A DNA stretch of 64,000 nt from positions 2,356,001 through 2,420,000 of the forward strand of contig NZ_AP027149.1 of the NCBI RefSeq assembly GCF_027925445.1. The letters are read 5' to 3'. This document shows, piece after piece, positions 25,783 through 34,396 of the stretch. Position 1 is the stretch's first letter. The number at the start of each line of letters is the position of its first letter. The notes beneath the pieces are model-generated. The model was not told where the DNA came from. It made no database searches and saw nothing but the letters and a program-made list of their open reading frames with translations. Source of the stretch: Methylocystis bryophila (lineage in GTDB: Bacteria > Pseudomonadota > Alphaproteobacteria > Rhizobiales > Beijerinckiaceae). Made by a program: the position numbers and the translations under genes.

Positions 25783-28700
25783 GTCTCGTCTCCGCCTTCG
25801 CGCGACCATTCCTTGACGCGAGCGAGATGATCATAGTCGCCGTCGCGCCCGGCGAAGGCGACGAAGGGACGCGAGGGATAAGAGCGGCTCGGATCGCGGA
25901 ACTGTTCGAGCAGCGTCTTGAGCTGTATGCGGTGCTCGATGACGAGCTCGCGAAAGCGAGCGCCATTCTTGGGCTTGATCCATCGCGCGTCGCCGTCGCC
26001 GCGCACCCGCACATAGGCGGCGCCTTCGACCTCGCGCCTGCCGACGCCCTCGAAAGCGCCGGCTTCGAGCATCGCGGCTTCGAGGGTGAGCTGCGGCGCA
26101 AATCCGACATGCACCTGCTTGTCGCTCGGAGGCTCGCCTGTCTTGTAATCGAAGACGAAGGCCGCGCCCTTGGCGTCGATCTCGATGCGGTCGGCGACGG
26201 CGGTGAGGCGGAACTCCGTTCCGTCGAAAAGAGGAAAGCGCCATTCGCCTCTTTCCTCCACATAAATCTTTGTCGCCGCCTCGCGACGACTTCGCTCGAA
26301 GCGCAGCATCTGTCGCAGTCCCTCCACCAGGCGCGGCCAGCGGAAAGTTTTGAAATCGGGATCAGTCAGGAAAGGCGCAAATTTTTCTTGCGCGAGCGCC
26401 AGGAGACGCTCGTCGGCGTCCGCGCTCAAAGGGCCTGTCGGCTGGGCTTGCACGAAACTCGCGAGCGTTTCATGCACGGCCGTGCCGATCTCCCGCGCGC
26501 CTCTTTGGCCGCCGAAAGGATCGAGCGGCGTGAGCTTTAATATGCGCTCCGCATAAAGCGAATAAGGATCGCGGCGCAGTCTCTCGATGCGCGTGACGCT
26601 GAGCTGCGTCGGGCGCAGCGCTACTGGCGGTCTCGGCTCTGGCCGCTTGCAAGGCTCGATCGCATCGGGCCTGTCGAGCGCCTTGGCGATCGCGAGCATC
26701 GCCTCGCCGCGCGCCTTGCAGGGCGCGAAGTCGTCGCCGGCGAGCGCCTCGAGCCGCGTCAGAAAGCGGGAGGCGACCGTTGGCGATCCATCGCGCTTCA
26801 GCGCGCGGCTCAGCACCACGCAAGGGGCGCCCAGCGCCATCTCGAAGTCATGGGCGCTCTGGCCGATGCGGCGCTCCGGCGGGGTCAGCCCCAGCGCCTC
26901 GCGCATCGCGCGGTTGAGAAAGGCGCCTGTTTCCGCTTGCGGCGGCCAGACGCCTTCGTCGAGACCGGCGAGCAGCACGAGATCGGCCTCCATGAGGCGC
27001 GCTTCGAGGGGGCCGAGAATTTTCAAACGCGGATGCGCGCGGCGCGGACCGCGCACCGTCGCTTCGAAGAGCAAGGCGTCGAGCAACGCCGCGAAGCCCG
27101 TTGCGTCGAACTCGAGGCTTGCTCCGGGGCTTCGAAGCCGATCGAAGAGCTCGAGCAGCTCTTCTGCGCCTCCGAGATCGCCGGCTTCGTTGCTTACTGT
27201 CACGGCTTCGAGCGCGCGCGCGAGCGCTTCGACCCGCGCCGCAAGCTTCGACTTGCGAGGTAGAGCCGCGAGCGGCGCCAAGGCGTCGTCGAGCCTTGCA
27301 AAAAGATCTTCGATCGCCTTCCATTGCACATCATTGACGCGCTGCGCCATGGGATGGGCGCCGGGCGCCTGCGCCATGTCGCGCGCGCGCGCCGCTCTTG
27401 CCGCGAAGGTCTCGCCGCTCTCCGGGACGACGCGCAGAACGGCTGCTTCGGCAAAAGGGAGAAGCGCCTCGATCTCTGAGCGCGCGAGGCCGAGGCGCGT
27501 TTGCGAATGCGAAAGCAGCGCGGCGGCGTCGAGGCAGGAGGCGCCGTCTTCCGTCATGGCGGCGAGGCGCCTGGCGAGCGAACCGAGCGGCGTCGAGGCG
27601 AGCGGCGCGCCGCCGGAATCGTCCACTTCGATTCCAAAACGCGCAAGCTCGGCGCAAACCCGGCGAGCCGCCTGCCGGTCCGGCGTGATCAGCGCTGCCG
27701 TGCGCTCCTTCGTTTCCAGCGCCTCGCGCATGAACAGTGCGAGCGCCAGCGCCTCCAGATTCTCATCCGGGGCTTCGACGAGGCTCACGCCCTCGAGCGC
27801 TGCAGGGAATTCGGCGCCGAGCGCCTCCCGAAAGCCTCGCCACATCTGTGTGGTGTCGGCGGGACGCAGCGCCTGCGACACGAAGCGGCGCCGCGCCGCG
27901 AGCGGCGTGCGAGCGTCCCCGAGCGGCTTGACTTCGGCGCGTTCGACGCCGAGCTGGCGCAGCAGACGCTTCAACATCGATTGCGGATGGGTGAAGGCCG
28001 GTTCGCCCCTTTCGCCGATCGCATCGCCGATGTGACGCCAGCCTTCGTCATCGATGTCCTGATCGAGGCCGGGCAGAACCGCGGCGCCGCGCGGCTTTTG
28101 CGCAATCGCGGCGAGAAGCCGCGCGGTCGTCGGATTGGAGCCGGTCGAGCCCAGCGCGATGACGGGCTCGGTCCAGCTTCCGGCGGAGATCGCCCTGATT
28201 TGCGTCTCGAGCAGCGCCTTGGCGCGCGCCGTGCGATCGGCGGCGCCACGTTCCTCCAGGAGCGCGGGCCATTGGCGCAGCGCGATCCCGAGAAAGTCGC
28301 GCGTGATCGCCCAGTAGCGGTCGAAGGACTCGTCCACGCAGCCAAGAACGCTCTCTGTCTCGACGTCCTCGATGACGAATTCGTCGATGAGCGCGCCGAG
28401 CTCCTTGGCGAGCGCGCAGGCGTTGACCGCGGTGGGAGCGATGAGGACCGCTTCACCGAGGCCCGCGCCGTCTGGAGAAACGACCGCGCCTTTGAGCGCG
28501 CGGGCCCAGGCGAGGATGAATTCCGCGAGCGTCAAGCGGCGGTCGATCTCATCGATCGTCGGCGCGAATGCGTCAAAGGACGCCTCGGCCTCGAAGGAAA
28601 GAAGCGCCGCGCTCTCGATCTCGTCGAGCGCGCCGAGCGGCAGGATGCGGGGCAGCAGCGCGGCCGGCCGGTCGAGCTTGAGCGCGAGTTCCACGGCAAG

Positions 28701-28865
28701 CGCGCGCGCCGCTCTGCGCGTCGGCGTGAAGATTGAAATGCGGGCGAGATCGAGGGGCGCGATCGTGCTGGAGACCCCTTCGACGATCTTGCCTTCGAGC
28801 AGCGCCGCAACGAAGGTCGCCAGAAAAGGTGCTCCCGGCGCGATCGTGAAGACGTGCCGCGCCAT
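25779..28865 (-). CDS. addB: AddB helicase-like/nuclease subunit
   Basis: This 1028-residue AddB of the alphaproteobacterial type begins with a degenerate helicase half (ISIFTPTRRAARALAVELAL). It ends with a RecB-family nuclease domain whose active-site lysine is in AFVFDYKTGEPPSDKQVHVG. GTAVHETLASFVQ and the C-terminal arginine/tyrosine motifs belong to the same fold. No classical Walker A is apparent at its start, as in this AddB type. It lies directly upstream of addA, and murU ends eight bases upstream of its start. Confidence 0.93.
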   Translation of the reverse strand: MARHVFTIAPGAPFLATFVAALLEGKIVEGVSSTIAPLDLARISIFTPTRRAARALAVELALKLDRPAALLPRILPLGALDEIESAALLSFEAEASFDAFAPTIDEIDRRLTLAEFILAWARALKGAVVSPDGAGLGEAVLIAPTAVNACALAKELGALIDEFVIEDVETESVLGCVDESFDRYWAITRDFLGIALRQWPALLEERGAADRTARAKALLETQIRAISAGSWTEPVIALGSTGSNPTTARLLAAIAQKPRGAAVLPGLDQDIDDEGWRHIGDAIGERGEPAFTHPQSMLKRLLRQLGVERAEVKPLGDARTPLAARRRFVSQALRPADTTQMWRGFREALGAEFPAALEGVSLVEAPDENLEALALALFMREALETKERTAALITPDRQAARRVCAELARFGIEVDDSGGAPLASTPLGSLARRLAAMTEDGASCLDAAALLSHSQTRLGLARSEIEALLPFAEAAVLRVVPESGETFAARAARARDMAQAPGAHPMAQRVNDVQWKAIEDLFARLDDALAPLAALPRKSKLAARVEALARALEAVTVSNEAGDLGGAEELLELFDRLRSPGASLEFDATGFAALLDALLFEATVRGPRRAHPRLKILGPLEARLMEADLVLLAGLDEGVWPPQAETGAFLNRAMREALGLTPPERRIGQSAHDFEMALGAPCVVLSRALKRDGSPTVASRFLTRLEALAGDDFAPCKARGEAMLAIAKALDRPDAIEPCKRPEPRPPVALRPTQLSVTRIERLRRDPYSLYAERILKLTPLDPFGGQRGAREIGTAVHETLASFVQAQPTGPLSADADERLLALAQEKFAPFLTDPDFKTFRWPRLVEGLRQMLRFERSRREAATKIYVEERGEWRFPLFDGTEFRLTAVADRIEIDAKGAAFVFDYKTGEPPSDKQVHVGFAPQLTLEAAMLEAGAFEGVGRREVEGAAYVRVRGDGDARWIKPKNGARFRELVIEHRIQLKTLLEQFRDPSRSYPSRPFVAFAGRDGDYDHLARVKEWSREGGDET

Positions 28866-28872
28866 CGCAAGC

Positions 28873-29601
28873 CTAAGGAGCGTTGGCGCTCAGCGCGCGC
28901 TCGGCTTCCGCTATCGCGGCGACGGAGCCGACGTGCATCCAAAGCCCGCGCGCCGGCAGACCGAAAAGGCGCTCTCGTTTGGCCGCATCGAAAAAGAAAG
29001 GCGATAATTTGAAGACCTCTTCCGCAATATTCTCGAAGAGCCGGGGCGCCAATATGCCGACGCCCGTATAAACAAAGCGGCGGCGTCCGGGAGGTTGGTG
29101 AAGGCGACCGGATGCGTCGATCTCGAAATCCCCATCCCAATCGACGCCGAGGCTGCTCTGGGTTTCGGCGAGCAGAAGCGCGGCGTCCATTCTTTCGGCG
29201 TCATAGAAGCGCGCCAGGGCCCTGATGTTTTCCGCGCCCTCCTCGCGCCAGAAGGCGTCGGTGTTGCAGATATAGAACGGCGAGGAGCCCAGCAGCGGCA
29301 GCGCCTTTTTGATCCCGCCGCCTTGGTCCAGCAGCTTTGCGCGCTCGTCCGAAATGACGAGGTCGGGCGATCGCCGGGCCGCGAGATGCGCGATGATCTG
29401 GTCGCCGAGATGATGCACGTTCACGATCGCTTTCGCCACGCCCGCTCCGGAGAGCTGATCGAGCACATGGTCGAGAAGCGGCCGCCCACCCACCTGGACC
29501 AAGGGCTTGGGCGTGGTTTCGGTCAGCGGACGCATGCGGGTTCCCAGACCCGCAGCGAACACCATCGCCGCTTGGGGCAGGCTGACGGCTTCAGGCGTCA
29601 T
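28873..29601 (-). CDS. murU: MurNAc-1-phosphate uridylyltransferase-type nucleotidyltransferase
   Basis: This 242-residue nucleotidyltransferase has AMVFAAGLGTRMRPLTETTP with the Gly-rich NTP loop and the basic GxGTRMRPLT signature, PLVQVGGRPLLDHVL, and the metal-binding Asp in FYICNTDAFW. It resembles sugar-1-phosphate guanylyl/uridylyltransferases. The call as MurU rests on its place directly after the AmgK fusion gene: AmgK phosphorylates MurNAc at C1 and MurU makes UDP-MurNAc, bypassing fosfomycin-sensitive de novo synthesis. The ATG at 29601 overlaps the upstream gene by 11 bases. Confidence 0.87.
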   Translation of the reverse strand: MTPEAVSLPQAAMVFAAGLGTRMRPLTETTPKPLVQVGGRPLLDHVLDQLSGAGVAKAIVNVHHLGDQIIAHLAARRSPDLVISDERAKLLDQGGGIKKALPLLGSSPFYICNTDAFWREEGAENIRALARFYDAERMDAALLLAETQSSLGVDWDGDFEIDASGRLHQPPGRRRFVYTGVGILAPRLFENIAEEVFKLSPFFFDAAKRERLFGLPARGLWMHVGSVAAIAEAERALSANAP

Positions 29602-31132
29602 TGGCGAAGAGGTGGGGAAGGTGGGTCGCATACCAGCGCGCTATGTCTTGGAGGGCGGGATGGCGCAGGCCTTTCAGCAGGTAGCGTTGGACGCGCGGCA
29701 TGTGAGCAAGATATTGAGGCTTGCCGTCGCGCTGATCCAAGCGCGCGAAGATGCCAAGAATTTTCGTCGCCCGCTGCGCCCCGAGAATCGCGTAGGCCCT
29801 GGCGAAGCTCGTCATCTCGAAGCTTTCGTCGAGCTGGCGGCGCTTCCTTGCGTAAGAGGCGATCAGGCGTAGCTCCAACTCGTCGGGAACGGTGACTCGC
29901 GCGTCCTGGGCGAGCGAGGCCACGTCATAGGCGGGATGGCCTAAGACGCAGTCTTGGAAATCGATCATTCCCACGCGCTGCACGCCCTCGCGCCCGGGCA
30001 GCCAGAGAAGATTGGGGGAGTGGAAGTCGCGAAGCGTCCAGGTCGTGCCGGCGGTGCAGCATTCGTTCAGCGCATGCCGCCAGAGCTTGATGAAGACAGC
30101 GCGCGCTCCCGAGGGGACGATCGTCTTGGCGGCCCGATCGACGTACCAGTCGAGAAGCAGCTCAACCTCGATCAGGAGCGCGTCGATGTCATAGGGAGGA
30201 ATCCGGTAGGTTCCGCCGTCGGAGAGCGGCAGCACTGTCGGCAGCGAGCGCGAATGCAGAATCGCGAGCGCCTCGATCGCCCACTCGTACCGTTCCGGAA
30301 TGGGGCCTTCCGCGTGGACGAGGCCTTCGCGTCCGAGATCCTCGACAATCGCGAGACCGGCGTCGAGGTCGCGCGCGATGATCTTCGGCGCGGAGAAGCC
30401 CTGCGCCGCGAGGCCTTCGGCGACCGCGACGAAAGCGCGGATGCTCTCGGCGAGGCGCGCGATGGCGCTGTATGACCTGCCGAAACGGATGGGCGGACCG
30501 TCTGGGCGAGCCGGCGAGATCATCAGGATCGCGCTTTCGCCGTTTGGCTTCCGCATGGTCTCGTATGACCTCGAGGAAGCGTCCCCTTGCAGGAAGGCGC
30601 GATGCGCGTCATCCCAGCCGGCTTGGCGCAGAAACTCACGCAATGATTTGAACGCTTCCAGGCGCTTCGCGAAGGCGCCGTGACCGGAGATGGTCACCAT
30701 GCGCGCATTAGGCCCGATTTCGCTTGCATAGCTCAACGCCACGTCGAGGTGGTCGGCGTCCATGATTTCCTTGGAGCGCTCCGGCCATTCGACGAGCACG
30801 ATCGCATCCTGCACGACGTCTTCCCAACCGAGCTCGGCGAGCTCGTGGACGGCTTCGATGCGATAAAAGTCAGCGTGCACGATCTTTCCGAAATCGCCTT
30901 CATAGACCTGCATCAAGGTGAAGCTAGGGCTCGGCGCTTCGATCGTCGGGTCCTTGGCGATCGCGCGGATGAGCGCGCGAGCGAAGGCGGTCTTGCCGAC
31001 TCCGAGCTCGCCGCTCAAGGCGACGACGTCGCCGCCCCTCAGCAATGAGGCGAGGTCGGCGGCGATCGCTGCGGTCGCCGCCTCGCTGTCCGCCTCGATG
31101 CGCCATACGCTCTGCGTGGCGTCGTCGTTCAT
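29591..31132 (-). CDS. TsaE-AmgK fusion protein
   Basis: This 513-residue protein joins two enzymes. Residues about 1-165 are TsaE, the ATPase needed for the universal tRNA t6A modification, with Walker A SGELGVGKTAFARALIRAI, SPSFTLMQVYEG and HADFYRI. From about 170 on is an APH-type kinase with DASSRSYETMRKP, the catalytic loop WTLRDFHSPNLLWLPG and MIDFQDCVLGHPAYDVASLA; this is AmgK, the MurNAc/GlcNAc anomeric kinase of wall recycling. The ATG at 31132 overlaps the divL stop by four bases. Such fusion is known in Rhizobiales. Confidence 0.93.
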   Translation of the reverse strand: MNDDATQSVWRIEADSEAATAAIAADLASLLRGGDVVALSGELGVGKTAFARALIRAIAKDPTIEAPSPSFTLMQVYEGDFGKIVHADFYRIEAVHELAELGWEDVVQDAIVLVEWPERSKEIMDADHLDVALSYASEIGPNARMVTISGHGAFAKRLEAFKSLREFLRQAGWDDAHRAFLQGDASSRSYETMRKPNGESAILMISPARPDGPPIRFGRSYSAIARLAESIRAFVAVAEGLAAQGFSAPKIIARDLDAGLAIVEDLGREGLVHAEGPIPERYEWAIEALAILHSRSLPTVLPLSDGGTYRIPPYDIDALLIEVELLLDWYVDRAAKTIVPSGARAVFIKLWRHALNECCTAGTTWTLRDFHSPNLLWLPGREGVQRVGMIDFQDCVLGHPAYDVASLAQDARVTVPDELELRLIASYARKRRQLDESFEMTSFARAYAILGAQRATKILGIFARLDQRDGKPQYLAHMPRVQRYLLKGLRHPALQDIARWYATHLPHLFANDA

Positions 31133-34074
31133 TGCGACTCGCTTCGCGTCGTCTGATCGGCTTCTCCGACGCAGCTCGCGAACACGCAACTGATCACGAC
31201 GCCTTCGCCAGCGGCAAAATCGACCTGCATCCTGCCCCCGTTGGCTTCGACGATAGCCCGCGCCTCGCTAAGCGCGGCGTCGCTCTCCTGGACCGCATGG
31301 CGATGGGAGAGCTTGAAAGCGACTTCGCCCTCGCGGCGCAGCGCCGCGAAACTTATGGCTTCTCCGGCGCCGGCGCAAGCGAGCGCGCCGCGGAGCAAGG
31401 TCTCCAGCGCCCGGTTCACATCGCTCTCGTCGCAATGGATGTCTTCATCCGTGATTGTTGGAAGCACGCGCAGCTTCACGCCCCTGCTCTCGGCTTCGCC
31501 TCGCACTGCTTGGGTTGCGGCGTCAATCAGTCGTTTCGCGGAGACAAGCTCGCCCTTCGACTCCGAGGGCGCGTCGAGCGCGCGCTCCTCGCCGGGAAAG
31601 ACGCATGTCACTGCCGTGCCTTCGCCCAGCGCGGAGTCGATCAGGACTTTGCCGCCATGCAGGTCCATGAAAGCCTTGACGATCGAGAGTCCGATGCCGA
31701 GGCCGCGATGGCGGGAGCCCGCGGTGTGCGACTCGAAGCGATCGAAGACGCGCTCGAGCACTTCGGGCGGAATGCCGCGTCCGCTGTCCACGACCTTGAA
31801 GATCACGTCGCCGTCCCTGCGCATCGCGGCGAGGGTAACGATCTGGCCGGGACGAGAGAAGCCGATCGCGTTCGAGAGGAGATTGAAAAGAATTTGCCGC
31901 ACGCGCTTGCTGTCGCCGTGGAAGCTCCCTAGGTCGTCGGCTTCGACGATGCGCAGCTCGATCTGGTTTTCCACGAGCCGGTCCTGCACGCCCTCCACCG
32001 CGCCGCGTATCGCCGCGCGTGGATCGACGTCCTCGATCTCGAGCTCCAAGGCGTCCTCGTCGATTGTCGCGAGATCCAAAATGTCGTCGACAATAGCGAG
32101 CAGCGCGTCCGAGGATTTGCGCATGTAGCCTAAATACTCGAATTGGCGCGCGTTGAGCGGCCCGGTCGATTCCTCGCCGAGCAAATGCACGAAACCATTG
32201 ATGTTGGTGAGCGGGGAGCGCAGCTCATAGCTGACATGGTGAATAAAGTCGTTACGCAGCCTCTCGGCGGCGAGCAGCGCCGTGTTGCGTTCGGTAAGAG
32301 CCCGTTCGACGTTCACGTCGGCGGAGACGTCGACAAAGGTCAGGAGGCTCGCGCCCTCCGGCAGCGGCTGCACGCTGAGATCGAGGACGAGGCCGTCGTT
32401 GCGCTCGACGCGGCGCGTGAAGCCCGCTCTCGACTCGCCAAGGCCTGTCACGACGCCGCGCAGGTCTCTCCACGTGGAGTCGCCTTTGTGCAGCAGAGCG
32501 CCGCAGTTTTCGGCGATGGCCTCGAAGCGCGGCTTTTCCGTGAGCAGGCTCGGCGCGAGCCGCCACAGCGAGGCGAAGGCCGGGTTTCCAAATCGCAGGC
32601 GACCGTCGGCGCCGAAGACCGCGACCCCCTCGCGCAAAGTGTCCAGCGTCTCCTTCTGCATTCGGTAGAGCGCGTTGAACCGCGACTGCAAATCATAGCG
32701 CTCGGTCATATCGTCATAAAGATAGGTCACGCCCCCTTGCAGACAGGGCATGATCGTGACGCAGATCGTGCGACCGTCGGGCATGTGCCAGAGGCGCTGA
32801 AGCTGCTCGGGCGAGCGATAGGCCTCGAGAAGACGAGCCTTCCAGTTGCGAAAATCGCCTTCGTCGGGAAGCCGCTGCGCAAGCCGCAGCCGATCGAGGA
32901 TCTCGCCGTCCGAGGGCCGGGCGTCGAGGAAGACCGGCGAGAGGCGCCACAGCTTCTCATAGGTGGCGTTGCGGTAGATGAGCTGTTGCGAGCCGTCGAA
33001 GATCGCGACCGCGATCGGCAGCTGGTCTAGCGTGCGCGCGTGGGAGTCCTTCTGCTTTTGGAATTCTGCGCGCAGGTTCAGGATCTCTTGGCGGTCGAAG
33101 GCGATCGACGCGGCGCCTTTGAGAAAGGGAGCCTGGATCACACAAAGGCGTCGTCTTTCGCCGCCGACGACAGCCGTGATCTCGTCGCGCCAGAGAGCGC
33201 CTTTCGCGCGCGCCTCGGCGCAGGCGGCTCTCGCCGGCTCATCGAGCAGCTCGACTTGTCGTTCCACGCCGTCCTCGGCGTCTCGCGCCTCCACGGCCTG
33301 CGCATAAGCTTTGTTGACGAACACGATTCGGCCGGCGTTGTCGCGCAGCCAGACAGGAGTCGGCAACGCCTCGAGCAGGGCGAGGAGTCCCTCGCTATAA
33401 GCTTCGATTTCCGCGCAGCGTTCGCGCAGGCTATCGAGCTCGCGCCGCTCGCCGGAGACCTCGCGCAGCCGCAGCATGGCGCGTCCGCCGACCGCGCGCC
33501 CGTCGGCGTCGTATCGCCGCCCGGCGACGCCGGCGAGCGCAATGTGAAAAGCTTCTCCACGCTGGCGCAGCCGCGTGACGCCTCCGTCGAGCGCCTCGGC
33601 GGCCGCAGGCGTGAGCCAGGAGCTGAAATCGAGGATGCCCTGCGAGGGGGAGGCGTCGAGGAGCCGCTGCGGGGAGCCTTCGATCTCCGGCTCGCCGGAA
33701 GGACCATCCCAAGCGATGAAGACTTGCTGGTCGACGGAGAGAAAAAGCTCGGCGCGATCGCGTTGCGCGCGGGTCTGCTCGAGACTTGCCACAAGATGCG
33801 ACTCGCGGCGCCGCCAATGCTTTCGTTCGGCAATGTATGCGAGGGCGAGAAAGACCGAAATCAGCGCCAGGCCCAAGGTGAGCGTGGCGCCGTAGAGCTC
33901 GACTCCCGGCGTAAGCTCTACGATAGCCCGGAGGTCTTGCGCCTGGGCGCGGCTCGTCCAGCCGCAGGCGGCAAGGAGGAGTGACAAGCGTCGCCCGCGC
34001 CGAGGGGAGTCGAGAAGCGCCAATCGCCCTACGATTCGCCAATCGCGTCGGCGCGCGTCTCGCTGCGAGATCAT
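31129..34074 (-). CDS. divL: DivL-type PAS kinase with tyrosine in place of the phospho-histidine
   Basis: This 981-residue membrane-anchored kinase-like protein has an N-terminal membrane segment (TLTLGLALISVFLALAYIA), several PAS-like repeats and a HisKA/HATPase pair. The expected H-box reads IHHVSYELRSPLTNINGF, with Tyr616 where a histidine kinase has His. This is the hallmark of DivL, which in Caulobacter senses DivK and steers the CckA-CtrA cell-cycle pathway. The ATPase part is intact (RVRQILFNLLSNAIGFS, VVDSGRGIPPEVLERVFDRF, GLGIGLSIVKAF). The ATG at 34074 removes an unlikely arginine-rich leader that runs to 34458. Its stop overlaps the tsaE-amgK start. Confidence 0.9.
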   Translation of the reverse strand: MISQRDARRRDWRIVGRLALLDSPRRGRRLSLLLAACGWTSRAQAQDLRAIVELTPGVELYGATLTLGLALISVFLALAYIAERKHWRRRESHLVASLEQTRAQRDRAELFLSVDQQVFIAWDGPSGEPEIEGSPQRLLDASPSQGILDFSSWLTPAAAEALDGGVTRLRQRGEAFHIALAGVAGRRYDADGRAVGGRAMLRLREVSGERRELDSLRERCAEIEAYSEGLLALLEALPTPVWLRDNAGRIVFVNKAYAQAVEARDAEDGVERQVELLDEPARAACAEARAKGALWRDEITAVVGGERRRLCVIQAPFLKGAASIAFDRQEILNLRAEFQKQKDSHARTLDQLPIAVAIFDGSQQLIYRNATYEKLWRLSPVFLDARPSDGEILDRLRLAQRLPDEGDFRNWKARLLEAYRSPEQLQRLWHMPDGRTICVTIMPCLQGGVTYLYDDMTERYDLQSRFNALYRMQKETLDTLREGVAVFGADGRLRFGNPAFASLWRLAPSLLTEKPRFEAIAENCGALLHKGDSTWRDLRGVVTGLGESRAGFTRRVERNDGLVLDLSVQPLPEGASLLTFVDVSADVNVERALTERNTALLAAERLRNDFIHHVSYELRSPLTNINGFVHLLGEESTGPLNARQFEYLGYMRKSSDALLAIVDDILDLATIDEDALELEIEDVDPRAAIRGAVEGVQDRLVENQIELRIVEADDLGSFHGDSKRVRQILFNLLSNAIGFSRPGQIVTLAAMRRDGDVIFKVVDSGRGIPPEVLERVFDRFESHTAGSRHRGLGIGLSIVKAFMDLHGGKVLIDSALGEGTAVTCVFPGEERALDAPSESKGELVSAKRLIDAATQAVRGEAESRGVKLRVLPTITDEDIHCDESDVNRALETLLRGALACAGAGEAISFAALRREGEVAFKLSHRHAVQESDAALSEARAIVEANGGRMQVDFAAGEGVVISCVFASCVGEADQTTRSESQ

Positions 34075-34396
34075 TCGGGTCCGTTCTCCGAGGTCGTTTT
34101 GAGGCACGCCTCCACGAACGCCTATGCCGCTCACGCGCGAGCGCGTCCAGAGACTGGGACGACGTCGCCGACGACGGGCTTGACGCCGGCCGCGGAGAAC
34201 AAACAGCGATCCTGCGGCCCCCGCCCGAATCACCCCAATGTAAAGCGCGTTTTCAAAAAACGGAATCGTAAATCTCCAGGAGCGGCTCCGTTTCTTTGCG
34301 GACTTCGCCTTGTTGGCGCCAAGGTATGGCGCCAGCGCGTTTGGGCTTGCGTCGCCATGGCGCCAATTCACCGCGAATTGCGTTAAAGTCGACGTC

